A stretch of DNA of 60,964 bases from Candidatus Eremiobacterota bacterium. GTDB taxonomy: Bacteria > Vulcanimicrobiota > CADAWZ01 > Ess09-12. Every line of letters begins with the position of its first letter. The stretch's first letter is position 1. The stretch covers positions 1 to 60,964 of the forward strand of contig JAVHLM010000037.1 in NCBI GenBank assembly GCA_031082125.1, written 5' to 3'. A program made the position numbers and the translations under genes. Positions 1 through 7,619 of this stretch are shown here, piece by piece. The notes beneath the pieces were generated by a model. That model searched no databases, was not told where the DNA came from, and saw nothing but the letters and a program-made list of their open reading frames with translations.

Positions 1-129
1 AGGAGGTGCCTAAATTCATTCGGGAATTTGTCCCAAAACTATTGACAAGTTCCGTGTTCTGCACACCCGTTGACTACAAAGCTCATTGAGGATGCTCTCT
101 GGCCCTGATGCAGGGGAAGGTCCTGTTCA

Positions 130-177
130 AAGCGCTTTTAAAGCACTAAAGCCTTATATAATCAATAAAGGAGGAGA
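130..177 (+). promoter_or_regulatory. putative promoter, palindrome and RBS of the lipoprotein gene
   Basis: A perfect -10 hexamer TATAAT sits at 157-162, but no good -35 box lies 16-18 bp upstream. A 10-bp perfect palindrome AAAGCGCTTT at 130-139 covers the place where a -35 would be, so an activator or other regulator may bind there; this is inference. A strong Shine-Dalgarno AAAGGAGG at about 167-174 precedes the ATG at 183. Bases 1-129 hold no convincing gene, only a short AAATTC/GAATTT inverted repeat near 11-28. Confidence 0.45.
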
Positions 178-182
178 GAATT

Positions 183-1772
183 ATGAAAAAGCTTCTGGTC
201 GGGTTACTTGTGTTCATGGTGCTGTCGGCCCTTGTCCTATCGGGCTGCGGCGGCGGCAGCGGCGGCGGAGGGAGCGTCGGCTACAGCGGCGGAGGCGGCT
301 CCACCGCGAATCCTTCCACTTCTGGAAGCACGACGACCTTCACCGGCACCAAGGGCTATGTTTACACCGTATCAAGCGGGAAAGCCGCATCAAGCCAGAT
401 CATAGTGCTTCCCACGAACTCAAGCGTGCCCTCTGGTTTCACTCCCGCCGTGGGATACACGGTCCGCTCGGCAACAAACTCGCTCATATCCACCATAACA
501 GATGCAAAGGGCTACTTTGATCTCAGCACATCCAGCGAAACAGCGGTTTCCCAGGATGGGGAAGGCGTGGTCGTCGAGGATCCCGCCACAGGCACTTCAA
601 CTTCGCCGATATGCTTCCCGATCATGAGAGATCCCATGGCTCTCTCGGAGCTTACCGATGTGAGAATCGTGCCCCCCTTCGACACGACGCAGAACTCCTG
701 GTCCCTTATAGCAAGCGCCTACGAGATGTTCTTCCTGATCGGCAGATCAGGCGACACCTGGCACCCCGTTTCTGACAGCGTCACCTGGTCGGTGAGCGAC
801 GAGAACCTGGGCTCATTTGTCGAGAATTACGGCCTTTTCAAGTCCAGCACCGACCTCTCTACCACTACCACGGGAACGGTTAAGGCCACATGCTCCGACT
901 CCACCTTCTCGCTCTCCCTCAAGGTGGTGGCCATCAGTGATCTGGGAAGCATAGAGGGCACCGTGAAAGATGAAAGCGGCAATGCAGTCCCATGGGTAAT
1001 GGTGAGCGCGGTGCCGTCATCGACGGCGACAAGCACAGTGGACAAATCATCACGGTCGCAGCATTTCCACCAGTTCCCCTATTATTCACGGTTCATGGCA
1101 ATGACGGACAAAGACGGCGCCTACACTATTTCATATGTTCCCCCCGATACCTACACGGTAAAGGTAAGCTCCTACTATGGGTCAGGCCTTGCCGAGGACA
1201 CTGTCACCGTCGCGGCGGGCAAGAACCATAAGGACTTCACTGTCTCGAGCGTCTCCGCTTACATAACAGGTGTGGTGAATTACGATAAATACGCCTACAA
1301 GCCGGGAGACACAATGAAGGTACAGGTGGTGCTCTGGAACAAGGGAGGAAGCTCTGTCGATATCAATTACACCAAAGTGGACTTCGCCCTCAAGTACTGC
1401 GCAAGACCAGCCAAGACCTCAACGACCTCGACGACAGTTCCCGAACCGGTCACCGTGGCTGCCGCTTCTGACACCACCGGTGGAACGGCAACGGTGCCCA
1501 AATACGGCAAGACCCTCATTCCCACCAGCACGGTCTCCCTGGCAATTCCCTCAGACCAGGCAACGGACGGCTACTTCTACCTCGAGGGGACTGTCACTAC
1601 GACACCTTCCATAAAGGTTGAGCCCTGGTACGTGAAGATCACAAGCAGCGGTCCGTCTCCCACACCTTCTCCCACGGCAACAGTGTCGCCCTCGCCATCA
1701 CCCACAGCTTCGGCTTCACCATCACCGTCACCAAGTTCGACAGCGTCCAAGGCCCCTTCCAGGAAAGGATAA
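183..1772 (+). CDS. secreted lipoprotein with bacterial Ig-like and carboxypeptidase-regulatory-like domains
   Basis: The N-terminus is a classic lipoprotein signal peptide: two lysines, a hydrophobic stretch and a lipobox LSGC at residues 20-23, followed by a Gly/Ser-rich linker. The mature protein should be anchored in a membrane and face outward. A Big_2-like segment lies near residues 195-255 (TWSVSDENLGSF). A CarboxypepD_reg-like beta sandwich follows near 260-360 (GSIEGTVKDESG ... DGAYTISYVPP). The last 35 residues are a Pro/Ser/Thr tail of PSPSP repeats, typical of a cell-surface stalk. No catalytic motif is visible, so a structural or adhesive role is inferred. The start is supported by AAAGGAGG eight bases upstream. 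A terminator follows at 1811. Residues 455-471 have a degraded homologous fragment at 3851-3901. Confidence 0.85.
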   Translation: MKKLLVGLLVFMVLSALVLSGCGGGSGGGGSVGYSGGGGSTANPSTSGSTTTFTGTKGYVYTVSSGKAASSQIIVLPTNSSVPSGFTPAVGYTVRSATNSLISTITDAKGYFDLSTSSETAVSQDGEGVVVEDPATGTSTSPICFPIMRDPMALSELTDVRIVPPFDTTQNSWSLIASAYEMFFLIGRSGDTWHPVSDSVTWSVSDENLGSFVENYGLFKSSTDLSTTTTGTVKATCSDSTFSLSLKVVAISDLGSIEGTVKDESGNAVPWVMVSAVPSSTATSTVDKSSRSQHFHQFPYYSRFMAMTDKDGAYTISYVPPDTYTVKVSSYYGSGLAEDTVTVAAGKNHKDFTVSSVSAYITGVVNYDKYAYKPGDTMKVQVVLWNKGGSSVDINYTKVDFALKYCARPAKTSTTSTTVPEPVTVAAASDTTGGTATVPKYGKTLIPTSTVSLAIPSDQATDGYFYLEGTVTTTPSIKVEPWYVKITSSGPSPTPSPTATVSPSPSPTASASPSPSPSSTASKAPSRKG

Positions 1773-1810
1773 CCGGCCCCTTACCTGCGAAGAAAGGCTT
1801 TAAAAGATCT

Positions 1811-1840
1811 GGCCACAGGATTTCCCTGTGGCCCTTTTTT
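1811..1840 (+). terminator. rho-independent terminator of the lipoprotein gene
   Basis: A perfect 10-bp stem GGCCACAGGA/TCCCTGTGGCC-type hairpin (1811-1833, loop of about three bases) is followed by a run of seven T residues. It lies 38 bases after the stop codon of the lipoprotein gene on the same strand. Confidence 0.9.
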
Positions 1841-2323
1841 TGAGGTGCGCTCAGGGGTGTCTCTCAGTCTCTTATAGAAGGAGTAAGGACAGGCTCGAGC
1901 GTCCTGGATTATAATCATGACACCTTCTGCAAGGTCGCCTGACCCTCTGTTGAGACTGCAGGCAATGTTATGCCGAAGTTTGTCCACGCGCCCTATGTGC
2001 CTTTCTGTTCGGCATGATCAGCGCCTGTGAGGGCTGTGCTGCCACAATAGAGGAGGATTCCAGCGGGGAAAATACCTGAAAAAAGCTATTATTGTCACTT
2101 TATAAAGGGATCGCGGCGCTTAGGGAAAAGACTGCCGGGAGCGCGGGCACTGGCAGCGGCCCGGGTTAAGGCGTTGCGGTCCCCGGGCCGGTTTTGAGAA
2201 ACTTTCCGCATTCTAAAAATTTTAACAGAATGCTTACAATTTGGCAATACAGGTATGGTATATTATAAACATAAAGAGATGTTGACAATAAAAAATGTCA
2301 TCAATGAGGGGGAGGAGTCCACA
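1841..2323. other. intergenic region with a GC-rich hairpin and a weak promoter
   Basis: No convincing gene is seen here. An inverted repeat GGCCCGGG (2158-2165) / CCCGGGCC (2182-2189) with a 16-base loop is followed by GGTTTT and could act as a weak terminator insulating the next gene. Downstream, TTGGCA at 2241-2246 and TTATAA at 2263-2268 (16-bp spacer) form a plausible but imperfect promoter for the gene at 2324. A short open frame on the minus strand near 1850-2010 reads like protein but has no ribosome site and runs through the terminator. Confidence 0.5.
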
Positions 2324-3172
2324 GTGCATATCAGAGTCAAGGCTATCAGCATTGAGATCGGCACCGGTTCTCCGGAAAAAGAGAGAGGGAGCACCAAGGG
2401 CACGCACGGCTTCAGATGGAATTACACGCAGGCAGGCAACGCGGAAAAAGCGCCGCCTTCTCAGGGCGTGTATCACGGTTTCCCCCCCTCCCGGCCCCGT
2501 CTTGCAGGCCCGGACCCGGATTCCGAAAGCACTTTCGCCACAGGAACTTCAGGGGAGTCACAATATTTTGATGCCGCCGCCTTCAGGGGCACTGGGAGAG
2601 AATGTGCTGCGGGAAAACAGGGAGGGAAAGGCCTCATCCTCATGATTGTCGTCCCCTGCGCCCTGTTCTTCATGCTGGCTCTCTACAGCATGGTGAAGAA
2701 CGAGGGCCCGATGGCTGCTGGACCAAGGGTTTCCCAGGACCTCTCTGCCCTCCCGACGGCCTATGCCGCCATGGAAGATGCTGCAAAATACCAGGCCGAT
2801 AGCGACGCCACACACCCGGGAGTACTGCTGGTGAGAGAAAATTTCCGGGCCATCAATGCAAAGAATTTTCAGCATGTCTATTCCATCCGCGCAAGGAATA
2901 TAAGAGAAAAGAGAGATGCGGACTTCTACAGGGAGCTTTATGCCAATAACCTCTCCATAGAGGTCACCGGCGCTGAACTCGGCTATAGCAGCAAGAGCCA
3001 GGCCCTTGTGAACATCAAGCTTTGCTCCCGGGACGAATACAGGAACAAAATGGAAAAGGCTCTCTACACGGGATGGTTTATCGTGGTGAAAGAAGATGAC
3101 CGCTGGAAGATCTGTGATTCCCATATAAGGAAGGTCAATGACCCGGGCGGTTTTCTTGCAAAGAGCCTCTAA
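2324..3172 (+). CDS. membrane-anchored protein with NTF2-like extracytoplasmic domain
   Basis: The GTG at 2324 is chosen because GGAGGAG at 2311-2317 sits seven bases upstream; earlier in-frame starts have no ribosome site. The protein has a long, charged and Pro/Gly-rich cytoplasmic-type N-terminus of about 100 residues. A single membrane helix follows (LILMIVVPCALFFMLALYSM) and then a C-terminal domain of about 130 residues. That domain (ENFRAINAKNF ... YSIRARNIREKR ... WFIVVKEDDRWKI) has the pattern of an NTF2/SnoaL-like fold: helices around a curved sheet ending in an 'exDdgWKI' strand. No active-site residues are evident, so binding or scaffolding outside the membrane is likely. It appears monocistronic. 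I do not recognise a named family. Confidence 0.65.
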   Translation: MHIRVKAISIEIGTGSPEKERGSTKGTHGFRWNYTQAGNAEKAPPSQGVYHGFPPSRPRLAGPDPDSESTFATGTSGESQYFDAAAFRGTGRECAAGKQGGKGLILMIVVPCALFFMLALYSMVKNEGPMAAGPRVSQDLSALPTAYAAMEDAAKYQADSDATHPGVLLVRENFRAINAKNFQHVYSIRARNIREKRDADFYRELYANNLSIEVTGAELGYSSKSQALVNIKLCSRDEYRNKMEKALYTGWFIVVKEDDRWKICDSHIRKVNDPGGFLAKSL

Positions 3173-3187
3173 AGGCGATGCTGCTTC

Positions 3188-3706
3188 TTAACAAGAATAG
3201 ACCGGAGAAAAGATGGTGACGTCTCCACAGGTGAGGGTGAGCATGCCGCCGGCGTATTCGGCCCTGAGAGAGGCCCTGTCGAAAATGATCCGGCAGAGGG
3301 TATCGACGAAGTCTGCCTCAAATGCCTTCACCACAATGGATGCGCCACCTTGCCTCTCCCTGAGGAAGAACCTTGCAAAGCTTTCAGCCTCATGGTGAAG
3401 CCTCTTGAAAACCACTACCTCTGCCTGCGGAAATCTGCCGAGGACTCTCCTGAGCTTTGAAGGAGCAGTGTCAGCGCATTCAATCCAGCGCTTTACGGCG
3501 CCCTTTTCATCAAAAACCGTCACGTCGGGCCGATATTTCCATCCCGTAGGATGCTCCACCTCGGGCTTTTCATGGGCATAGAGCAGAGAGGCGATAAGCT
3601 TGAGGACGACGTGATCCATCGACTCACCCGGCCTTATGGAAAAAAAGCGCTTGCCGTAATGTTCTCCGTTTACCGTGATAGTGAACTGGAATTCTTTTTT
3701 TCCCAT
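3188..3706 (-). CDS. YaeQ-like protein (PD-(D/E)XK nuclease-like fold)
   Basis: The order of secondary elements matches the YaeQ family. A first beta region is followed by RPGESMDHVVLKLIASLLYA (compare the HPSET..RMMLRLLA helix of YaeQ), then a central YRPDVTVFDEKG...RWIECADT segment, and PQAEVVVFKR ahead of a Cys/His-poor C-terminus. The central segment keeps the PD and E of a PD-X12-EXK nuclease motif, but the lysine position is Ala (ECA), so nuclease activity is doubtful. YaeQ proteins have a restriction-endonuclease-like fold; their cellular role is poorly defined. An in-frame extension up to 3844 exists, but that part is a scar of another gene family (see 3783-3853). The start at 3706 therefore fits the family better, although its ribosome site is weak. 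Confidence 0.6.
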   Translation of the reverse strand: MGKKEFQFTITVNGEHYGKRFFSIRPGESMDHVVLKLIASLLYAHEKPEVEHPTGWKYRPDVTVFDEKGAVKRWIECADTAPSKLRRVLGRFPQAEVVVFKRLHHEAESFARFFLRERQGGASIVVKAFEADFVDTLCRIIFDRASLRAEYAGGMLTLTCGDVTIFSPVYSC

Positions 3707-3782
3707 GGAGAGGGTTTCCAGGGCCGGCCGGCTGTTCCCTCCAGGGCCTGCAAGGACATCCCGGTAGGAGCGGCGGGACCGT

Positions 3783-3853
3783 GAGGGCATAATGTGGAGA
3801 AGGCTTCCTGTTGACGACCCGCTGGGAGAGACTTTTATCTTCACCTCTCCATT
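3783..3853 (-). pseudogene. internally deleted remnant of a DUF4352-like gene
   Basis: Reading the minus strand gives NGEVKIKVSPSGSSTGSLL followed by HIMPS. The first part matches NGEVKIKVS in the intact gene at 5824-6498, and the second matches PGGSAAGSLLYIVPS, which lies more than 100 residues further on in that protein. The intact gene carries GAGACCTTT at both corresponding places (about 5966 and 6305), and in the remnant the two halves meet at GAGACTTTT. This is the expected product of a deletion between 9-bp direct repeats. It is not a functional gene, but it extends the open frame upstream of the YaeQ-like gene and could mislead start prediction. Confidence 0.7.
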
Positions 3854-3901
3854 CCTTACGATACTGCAACAGACGGCTACTTTTACCTTGAAGGGATCGT
3901 C
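3851..3901 (+). pseudogene. fragment of a paralogue of the lipoprotein gene
   Basis: Seventeen codons on the plus strand read IPYDTATDGYFYLEGIV, against IPSDQATDGYFYLEGTV at residues 455-471 of the lipoprotein encoded at 183-1772. Thirteen of 17 residues match, and many of the base differences fall in third codon positions, which indicates that the copy diverged as coding sequence before being truncated. The fragment overlaps the last codons and the stop of the histidine kinase gene on the other strand, so the kinase gene end lies inside the scar. Confidence 0.6.
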
Positions 3902-5730
3902 AAGGTGAATATTGTTCCATTGTCTCTCTCCACCTGGATTTGGGCTGAAATCTGGCTGGAAAGGTCACTTACGAGCTGGAGACCCAGCGTGGAGCAGTTC
4001 TCAATGTTGACGGATTCGGGGAGGCCTGTGCCGTCATCGCAGACGCGAAGAACAAGCCGGCCCTCCTGTGAAGCTGTTAAATGCACTTTGATCTGGCCTT
4101 TGTCTCTCCCTTGAAAGGCATATTTCAATGAGTTTGATACGAGCTCAAGCACGATAAGGCTGCAGGGGATGGCCATGTCGAGAGAGAGCTCAGTGCGTTC
4201 TGCTCTCACGGAGTAGGTGATGCCCCTCTTGCCATAAGAGGCGAACAATGATGAGAGAATGCTCTTCAGATAATCCCCGAAATCTATCCGGGAGAAACTT
4301 TCCGTGCCATAGAGCTTTTCATGGACAAGGGCCATGGAGCGCACCCTCTCGCGGCAGTCCCTGAGGGCGAGCTTGAGCGTTTCATCGCTGATGGCTCTCT
4401 CCTGGAGGCTGATCAGGCTTGAGACGAGCTGCAGATTGTTTTTCACACGGTGATGAATCTCCTTGAGGAGCACCTCCTTCTCCCTGAGGGAGGCGCGGAG
4501 GGATTCCTGGGCCTTGAGCCTGGCCAGGGTGCCCCCGATCTGCAGGGCGATAGATTCAATGCCTATGCGGGCCATCTCAGAGATACCCGGACAGGTCCGC
4601 GAAGCAAGATTCAGCGACCCGAGAAATATACCGTCATTTTGAAAGGGCAGGACTGCAAGAGATTTGAGCCCCTCAGCCATGAATAATTCCGCCATTCCTG
4701 AAAAATTCTCTTCGCAGGTAATGTACAGAGGCTGGCCCTCTTTGACAAAAGCCGCCTGGGGTGTATCCAATGAATAAGAATCTGCGGCATTTACAAAGGC
4801 TTCCGACAGGCCCTTGTGCATGACGAGCAGGAACTCCCTGCGACCTTCATCGAAAAGGTAGATTCCTCCGCATTCAATGCCCTTGAGGGAGAGGGCGGCG
4901 TCCAGGATGAGAGAGAGGGCTTCATTGAGAGTGCCTGTCGATGAGAGTTGGAGGCCCAGGTCACGCTGGGCCGCCATGAGATTCTCCCTCTCGCTCTCTT
5001 CGGTGACATCACGGGTTATCGCGACATAACAGCTTCTTCCCTTGAGAATGATGCACCGGCCGGAAAGCTCAACTGGGAACAGGGCACCGCTCTTTTTCCT
5101 GTGAAGGCGCCTCAGGAAACAGGGCTTCCCTATTTTCTCAAGGGCTTCGGGAATCGACGCAATGTCAGCAGAGATTTCCCTGACGGTCATTGAAAGAAAC
5201 TCATCGCGGGCATAGCCGTAGAGGAGGCACATCGCCTCGTTGACCTCCACGAAGCGGAGGGTATCGAGGTCTACTATGTGGACGGGCAGGTTAAGGGACT
5301 CAAAAAGGGCCCGGTATTTTGCCTCGCTCTCCCTGAGGGCTTCCTCTATCCTGCAGATCTCCGTGATGTCGCGGAGCACCCCTACCACCTGAATAACCGT
5401 TCCGGCGTCCCCGAGGATGGCTTTCCCCCTGCTCTCCACCTCCCTGATGGTTCCGGCGGGGAGCAGGATCCTGAATCTCAGGAGCCTGCTTTCACCGGTA
5501 AGGAGGGTCTCTGCAAATTCCCTGCCGACCCGCTCCCTGTCAGCCGGGAGCACAAAGTCCAGCAGGCTTTTCCCTGTCACTTCCTGCGGGGTTACCCCGT
5601 ACGCCTTAATGCTGCCACTTATGAAAGCGATGGCTCCCTTGGAGTCAACCACATAAATGATGTCAGTGGTATTATCCAGTATGAACTCTGGTAAGCTGTT
5701 CTCTTCAACGATATGAGAGGATTCTTTCAT
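3883..5730 (-). CDS. PAS-PAS-GAF sensor histidine kinase of the HisKA_2 class
   Basis: This 615-residue protein has no membrane segment and should be a soluble signal sensor that phosphorylates a response regulator. Domains in order: PAS (about 15-125, DNTTDIIYVVDSKGAIAFISG), PAS (about 135-250, with a PAC-like RRLHRKKSG segment), GAF (about 260-405), dimerisation/phosphoacceptor HisKA_2 (EIHHRVKNNLQL, first His at residue 426) and HATPase_c (N box LELVSNSLKYA, G box DDGTGLPE). HisKA_2 kinases often act with stand-alone or two-domain regulators; none is encoded nearby, so the partner is unknown. No Shine-Dalgarno site is visible before the ATG, but the first PAS begins shortly after it. The gene lies downstream of the DUF4352-like gene on the same strand with a 93-base gap. 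Its stop codon lies inside a scar of another gene. Confidence 0.9.
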   Translation of the reverse strand: MKESSHIVEENSLPEFILDNTTDIIYVVDSKGAIAFISGSIKAYGVTPQEVTGKSLLDFVLPADRERVGREFAETLLTGESRLLRFRILLPAGTIREVESRGKAILGDAGTVIQVVGVLRDITEICRIEEALRESEAKYRALFESLNLPVHIVDLDTLRFVEVNEAMCLLYGYARDEFLSMTVREISADIASIPEALEKIGKPCFLRRLHRKKSGALFPVELSGRCIILKGRSCYVAITRDVTEESERENLMAAQRDLGLQLSSTGTLNEALSLILDAALSLKGIECGGIYLFDEGRREFLLVMHKGLSEAFVNAADSYSLDTPQAAFVKEGQPLYITCEENFSGMAELFMAEGLKSLAVLPFQNDGIFLGSLNLASRTCPGISEMARIGIESIALQIGGTLARLKAQESLRASLREKEVLLKEIHHRVKNNLQLVSSLISLQERAISDETLKLALRDCRERVRSMALVHEKLYGTESFSRIDFGDYLKSILSSLFASYGKRGITYSVRAERTELSLDMAIPCSLIVLELVSNSLKYAFQGRDKGQIKVHLTASQEGRLVLRVCDDGTGLPESVNIENCSTLGLQLVSDLSSQISAQIQVERDNGTIFTLTIPSR

Positions 5731-5823
5731 AATAATGATAATTGCTTTGACTATTGCAGGCTTTTTTACTGCTCAAAGTATTCAACCAACGATGGAATAG
5801 TCCTTTCAGGAAACCATGGCTTT

Positions 5824-6498
5824 TCAATGCTTCAGCTTGATGATTATCTCGTTCTTCCCCATATAGGTGCCGGCATAGCCGGGCTTGGTGAAAAGCACCG
5901 CGGGAGTGAACCATGAGGGCACGATGTAGAGGAGGCTCCCTGCTGCCGATCCGCCGGGAGAGACCTTTGAATCCATGGGGAAGGCACCTGAAAGCACAGA
6001 GGACAAGTCCCCCATTTTCCCTATTGACTGGGTGAAATCCCCGTAAAAGTTGTTCTTGTTGGTGGAAGTCTGTTCGCTTCCCTCGTCGCCGCGAAGATAA
6101 AAATTCCCCGGCGACGCCGGGATTGTGCACCACCCTATGTTGCGCATCGAGGTGCTCGTGTTCTTCACTTCAGTGGTGACAAGCACGATCTTGGCCTCGC
6201 CCTTGTCCATCATTGCCTTGATAGATGAGAATGAAGCCTCCTTGGCAGGCGTGTAGCGCTTGCTGAAGGGAAGGGAAGACCAGGCGGTCACTTCCTGGAC
6301 CTTTGAGACCTTTATCTTCACCTCGCCATTGTCAGCCCATTCCCCGACAACTGCCTTGTTGGTGCTCTGAACAGCGCCTTTTGACGTGCCCTTTGATGTG
6401 CCAGGGACCTTTGGTGCAGGTGACGCACCGAGGGCCTCGATGGAAAGTAAAAGGATGAGAGCTCCCGCGATAATGAGAGCCGGGCTTTCTTTTTTCAT
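5824..6498 (-). CDS. secreted DUF4352-like protein
   Basis: The ATG at 6498 is preceded by AAAGGAG about ten bases upstream; a TTG two codons earlier is less likely. A Sec signal peptide is clear (MKKES, a long Ala/Ile/Leu core, then EALGAS as the likely cleavage region). The mature part resembles the DUF4352 immunoglobulin-like fold: IVLVTTEVKNTSTS (a strand with the 'v.V.vkNts' signature), a central loop, then VSPGGSAAGSLLYIVPS corresponding to the 'l.pG....g.lvF.vp' strand. Such domains occur in extracellular lipoproteins and are thought to bind ligands or proteins; the function here is unknown. A degraded paralogue sits at 3783-3853, so the family probably has several members in this genome. 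Confidence 0.65.
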   Translation of the reverse strand: MKKESPALIIAGALILLLSIEALGASPAPKVPGTSKGTSKGAVQSTNKAVVGEWADNGEVKIKVSKVQEVTAWSSLPFSKRYTPAKEASFSSIKAMMDKGEAKIVLVTTEVKNTSTSMRNIGWCTIPASPGNFYLRGDEGSEQTSTNKNNFYGDFTQSIGKMGDLSSVLSGAFPMDSKVSPGGSAAGSLLYIVPSWFTPAVLFTKPGYAGTYMGKNEIIIKLKH

Positions 6499-6578
6499 GT
6501 GCAAAGTGCTCCTTTCATCAATCTCATAGAAGGCAATTCATCACGGAGAGGGCCCGATGAGGAAGCCCTCCCGCGGAG

Positions 6579-7418
6579 CTAAGCTCCGGTGGGGGAAACG
6601 TGCCACTGCTCCCAGCCTCCGGAATTGGCGTTCGTCTGGAGCCCGAACCTGGAGGCATTCTTGCTGAGCCACTTGTAAGCGCCCGGCGTATTGGCGAAAT
6701 CTACTGCCAGTCCCTTTTCATGGTTGCTTGTCCCCGGTTTTGCGGCCCTTCCGGGGCCATACTTGGCATAGAGGGCCTCCTGTTCCCCGCGAGACCGGAA
6801 TCCCGATATAATGTCGAGGTTCACGCCGTCCTGTTTTGCCGCGGCAATCATTGCCTGCAGGTTGGAGGCTATGCCTGAGTCAACCTTCTCCCCCGAGACG
6901 GTGACAAGCTGTCCCGTGGCGCTCCCCACGCCGCCGGTTTTCCCGCCGCCGCTCCCCTGGTAGCCCTGGCCACTGGTGGAGCCGACGCCGGGGAAGCTGG
7001 GAAAGCCCACGCCGGGGAAGCAGCCGCCGTTCATGCCGTTGCCGCCTATCCCCTGAATCCCGCCAGGGTAGCCGCCAGACATTAAGCCCCCCGACACAAG
7101 CATCATCATGAGCAGCATGTTCTGCATCTGCATCTGTTGGTACATAAGGAAAAACATCATCATCTGGGAGTTCTGCATCATCATCGAGTTGAGATCGGGA
7201 AACGCGGTGCCGTAGCGGAGCTGGCTGATCGAGCTGAGGCAGCCGTTATAATACCCCTGGAGCCCTGCGATCTCCTCCATTGAGGGCTGCGCAATGGGAC
7301 AGAGGGCATTTTCCGCAAGGACATTCTGCCGCTCCTGGAGGCGCTGCTGAGCAGCAACCTCCCCGTAATAGCCGGACTGCTGCACATATCCCGAGCCTTT
7401 GATTATGTCGCCGCCCAT
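6579..7418 (-). CDS. VanY/M15-type D-Ala-D-Ala carboxypeptidase with Met-rich N-terminus and no signal peptide
   Basis: The ATG at 7418 follows GGAGG with an eight-base spacer; the upstream in-frame extension overlaps the divergent gene and its promoter. Of 279 residues, the last 130 form a VanY/peptidase M15 domain: SGFRSRGEQEALY, SNHEKGLAVDF (zinc His and Asp) and WEQWHVSP (third zinc ligand). It should cleave D-amino-acid peptide bonds in peptidoglycan. There is no Sec signal. Instead the N-terminus has Gln-rich helices, the motif LRYGTAFPDL shared with the metallopeptidase at 40099-41700, a Met-rich tract (about 12 Met within 40 residues, near 80-130) and a long Gly/Pro linker. That layout suggests export by a non-Sec route or delivery into another cell, which is inference. 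Confidence 0.8.
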   Translation of the reverse strand: MGGDIIKGSGYVQQSGYYGEVAAQQRLQERQNVLAENALCPIAQPSMEEIAGLQGYYNGCLSSISQLRYGTAFPDLNSMMMQNSQMMMFFLMYQQMQMQNMLLMMMLVSGGLMSGGYPGGIQGIGGNGMNGGCFPGVGFPSFPGVGSTSGQGYQGSGGGKTGGVGSATGQLVTVSGEKVDSGIASNLQAMIAAAKQDGVNLDIISGFRSRGEQEALYAKYGPGRAAKPGTSNHEKGLAVDFANTPGAYKWLSKNASRFGLQTNANSGGWEQWHVSPTGA

Positions 7419-7479
7419 AACCGTTGCCTCCGCAATATTTAAACTTCTTGTACTGTAATCACTTTTTTCTGTCTTCTTA

Positions 7480-7508
7480 AGTATAACGTACTCACCTGAT
7501 TTTGACAA
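7480..7508 (-). promoter_or_regulatory. sigma-70-type promoter for the Met-rich M15 peptidase
   Basis: On the minus strand TTGTCA (7503-7508) and TATACT (7480-7485) are separated by exactly 17 bp. The expected start of transcription near 7473 leaves a leader of about 55 bases before the ATG at 7418. It is divergent from the promoter at 7531-7559. Confidence 0.75.
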
Positions 7509-7530
7509 GAGGATGTCGAACTTCCGGGCC

Positions 7531-7559
7531 TTGACCCTTTGGCATTTTTCTGCTACTAT
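7531..7559 (+). promoter_or_regulatory. sigma-70-type promoter for the second M15-like gene
   Basis: TTGACC (7531-7536), a 17-bp spacer and TACTAT (7554-7559), with TGC just before the -10 hexamer (extended -10). Transcription would start near 7566, ahead of the GTG start at 7620 with its GGAGGGAG ribosome site. Its -35 box lies only 22 bp from the -35 of the divergent promoter. Confidence 0.7.
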
Positions 7560-7619
7560 CTCCTCAGATGAAGGAGTTCCGATGCCTGCCATCCGAGATG
7601 GTCCGGAGGGAGTCAACCT

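Noticed and set aside
1781..1987. Minus-strand frame reading RHNIACSLNRGSGDLAEGV and on
   Set aside because: It looks protein-like in part but starts at GTG with no ribosome site and its 3' half is the terminator hairpin of the lipoprotein gene. At most it is a worn fragment.
3707..3844. N-terminal extension of the YaeQ-like gene
   Set aside because: The extension corresponds to the scar of a DUF4352-like gene and does not fit the family N-terminus.
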